From Gillisella vitis (GTDB lineage: Bacteria; Pseudomonadota; Alphaproteobacteria; Rhizobiales; Rhizobiaceae), in the NCBI RefSeq assembly GCF_001541345.2, contig NZ_LMVL02000006.1:248001-312000 (forward strand): DNA of 64,000 nt. Reading direction: 5' to 3'. This document shows, one piece after another, positions 62,248-64,000 of this stretch; positions within the stretch are counted from its first letter, which is position 1; each line of letters starts with the position of its first letter. The notes under the pieces were generated by a model, which had not been told where the DNA came from, did not search any database, and saw only the letters and a list, made by a program, of their open reading frames with translations. The translations under genes and the position numbers were made by a program.

Positions 62248-63837
62248 ATGTTGTCGTTAAACATCTTTGGCCGCTTTCTGATTGTCGACTCTCATGGGTG
62301 TGACCGCAGCCCGAGAGGATCAAAGGCACGCGGTATATTGGCATTACTTGCCATGTCAAAAGGCTATTCGTGCAACCGGATCTGGCTGCGGGACAAACTT
62401 TGGAGCGATCGGGATTCCAAGAGAAGATCGGATAGCCTTCGCCAGACGCTCGTCGACATACGACGGGCGTTTGGCCCCTATCACACCGTATTGCAAGCGG
62501 ATCGGGAAAAGGTGGCACTCGATCCAACCCGCTTTAAGATAAAATACCAGCTCATGCCCACCTCCGGTAACTGGACGAATGAGCAGGACGCATTTGCCGA
62601 CCTCGACATTCGTGACACTGAGTTCGCAGACTGGATTCGGAACTTACGAGCGTCTCTTGCAGACAAGGCGCGGATCAGTCCGCCCCATGTCCTACGCAGT
62701 CATACCTCCCCCAAACCCGCAATTTTTTTCCAATTCCTATCCGATAACCAGCTTGCGAGTGAATTGACATCAAGTCGGCTGATGACGCTGACCACGGCGT
62801 CGCTCCATGATTTAGACGATTTTGAAATCTTTCCCCGTCACACTGCCATCACTGGCACGCTCCCTCCCTTGCCTGTCAAAGGCATCAGTGTCGCAGTGCG
62901 GACCGTAACTTTGGGTCCAGACAGCCATGTGGTTTTTGCCATCAGCCATGCAGGGACTGGACAGCTCTATTGGTCGCGAACCACTCAAATATCGGCATCA
63001 CACACTGACTTGCTACATCACGAATCCGGGATTCTTGTCCAAGCCATTCTTTCGACGTTGCGGGAGCGGAAGGATCAGCTTGGAATCTCACATTCTGGAG
63101 CCATGCTCGCCAATCATGCGCGGGCCTTGATCTTCCGATTTGATCGGCAAAGTTTAAGAGATGCAGACGTAAATTTGCGCTATGCCTATGATCGCGATCC
63201 GCGGCCGCAATATCTGGCATGGCGAGCATTCCTGCGTAACATGGCTCAATTCCAGCACTGCAGCAGCACATTCCTGGACGACAAGGTCACATCGGCAGAT
63301 TTGGTTCAGGAAGCATTGCGCCAGGACGTCGGCAGCGCCAGTATTCTGGGCATCGGGGCCCATCTCGAATATCTTGGAGGCGGTTCAAGCCGTGGTTCGT
63401 TACGGCTTGCTGAACGCGCTGTCAGCCTCGATCCGTCGAACGCAGTCAACTTGGCGATTTTATCCAATACAGAACTGGTTCTCGACAAGCTCAGGGATAG
63501 CCGAGGATCGGCTTTAAGCGCACTTGCATTAACAGGCGGAGGCGAGCACAGGGCCTTTGTCGAATTCTTTTGCTGTATGTCCGCCGCCGCGTTGGGCGAA
63601 TATGCAACAGCCATAGGTCACGCAGAAGCTGCGCTTATTCTGCGTCCCGCATTTCGAGCACCTCTAAGGTATTTGGTCGCGCTGTATAAACAAATGAACA
63701 TGATCAAACAAATGGAACGTGCCATCTCCCGATTGCAGCAGTTCGAGCCTGACTTCGTGCCGAGCCGCTTTCTCGACAACGATTATCCGGTCACCACCAT
63801 GCGAAGGCTTCGGCTGATCGAAGCCATTGCCAGCTAG
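62248..63837 (+). CDS. SARP/OmpR-type winged-helix regulator with repeat-like C-terminal half
   Basis: A 529-residue putative regulator. Residues 1-95 form a winged-helix of the SARP/Trans_reg_C kind (LNIFGRFLIVDS, then KARGILALLAMSKGYSCNRI, LWSDRDSKRRSDSLRQTLVDIRRAF split over the recognition region). The middle and C-terminal part (about 280-520) is alpha-helical and TPR-like (LRLAERAVSLDPSNAVNLAI; AIGHAEAALILRPAFRAPLR). There is no membrane segment, AAA or phosphoreceiver domain. The architecture resembles the CadC/SARP hybrid regulators of alphaproteobacteria. Its likely target is the haem protein upstream, by proximity. Confidence 0.8.
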   Translation: MLSLNIFGRFLIVDSHGCDRSPRGSKARGILALLAMSKGYSCNRIWLRDKLWSDRDSKRRSDSLRQTLVDIRRAFGPYHTVLQADREKVALDPTRFKIKYQLMPTSGNWTNEQDAFADLDIRDTEFADWIRNLRASLADKARISPPHVLRSHTSPKPAIFFQFLSDNQLASELTSSRLMTLTTASLHDLDDFEIFPRHTAITGTLPPLPVKGISVAVRTVTLGPDSHVVFAISHAGTGQLYWSRTTQISASHTDLLHHESGILVQAILSTLRERKDQLGISHSGAMLANHARALIFRFDRQSLRDADVNLRYAYDRDPRPQYLAWRAFLRNMAQFQHCSSTFLDDKVTSADLVQEALRQDVGSASILGIGAHLEYLGGGSSRGSLRLAERAVSLDPSNAVNLAILSNTELVLDKLRDSRGSALSALALTGGGEHRAFVEFFCCMSAAALGEYATAIGHAEAALILRPAFRAPLRYLVALYKQMNMIKQMERAISRLQQFEPDFVPSRFLDNDYPVTTMRRLRLIEAIAS

Positions 63838-64000
63838 TCATCGCAGCCCTCACCGCAGCAGAGATAGCGTTATCGCCGGTGCAGCGGCTGGCGGCAAAGA
63901 TTGACGTCCGCGTTTTCAATCCGATTTAAGGAATTATGCAGTCGGGTTATCTCCACCTGACTCTGATCCCTGCAAGGTGTTCCATTGCGACGTCGCGTCG

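Overview
The window reads as a piece of a Rhizobiaceae genome (Agrobacterium/Rhizobium type). This is inferred from several things. The N-carbamoyl-D-amino-acid hydrolase has the catalytic residues at the same positions (E47, K127, C172) as I recall for the Agrobacterium enzyme. Two intergenic palindromes look like the RIME-type repeats of rhizobia. Uptake operons are very dense: six complete or partial solute transport systems in 64 kb. Few housekeeping functions are present, which fits a megaplasmid, chromid or accessory chromosomal region. The replicon cannot be decided from the sequence.

Layout. 1-10100 (minus strand): one long operon-like run holding a POPT-type ABC importer, an N-carbamoyl-D-amino-acid hydrolase, an XRE-cupin regulator, an adenine-deaminase-like amidohydrolase, a D-threonine-aldolase-like PLP enzyme and a second, BMP-type ABC importer that runs off the left edge. 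10441-12919: two insertion sequences. The first is an IS30-family element whose transposase carries an amber codon. The second is an IS5-family element abutting the C-terminal stub of a YdeP-like molybdopterin oxidoreductase. 13229-19841 (minus): a Ugp/Mal-type ABC importer followed by a metallophosphoesterase, a PHP phosphatase and a GNAT acetyltransferase, with a TetR regulator divergent at 20160. An alpha/beta hydrolase stands alone at 20971.

21955-31205: an organic-acid locus. It has two divergent citrate-synthase paralogues (one with an N-terminal HTH domain), tctCBA tricarboxylate uptake genes with an FMN hydroxyacid oxidase, an IclR regulator, a D-3-phosphoglycerate-dehydrogenase-like enzyme and an RraA-family aldolase. 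31264-42330: a mannoside or sugar-conjugate locus with a MocA-type dehydrogenase, a TIM-barrel isomerase, a ROK regulator, a POPT-type importer with a Tat-exported binding protein, and a GH38 alpha-mannosidase. 42781-44282: an Old Yellow Enzyme divergent from an ArsR regulator. 44530-48820 (minus): class Ib ribonucleotide reductase nrdHIEF behind a cobalamin riboswitch.

49395-55900: LysR regulator, then ydcSTUV and patD (polyamine/4-aminobutyraldehyde use). 56186-58111: an MFS transporter and a nucleotidyltransferase pseudogene with two in-frame stops. 58550-63837: a membrane GGDEF-EAL protein, a periplasmic c-type haem protein and a SARP/OmpR-like winged-helix regulator with a repeat-like C-terminal half.

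Most loci follow the same plan: a regulator, an importer and two to four catabolic enzymes. Several operons carry long perfect hairpins at gene junctions, often next to the binding-protein gene, probably to set unequal expression. I found no CRISPR array, rRNA, intact tRNA or replication origin.
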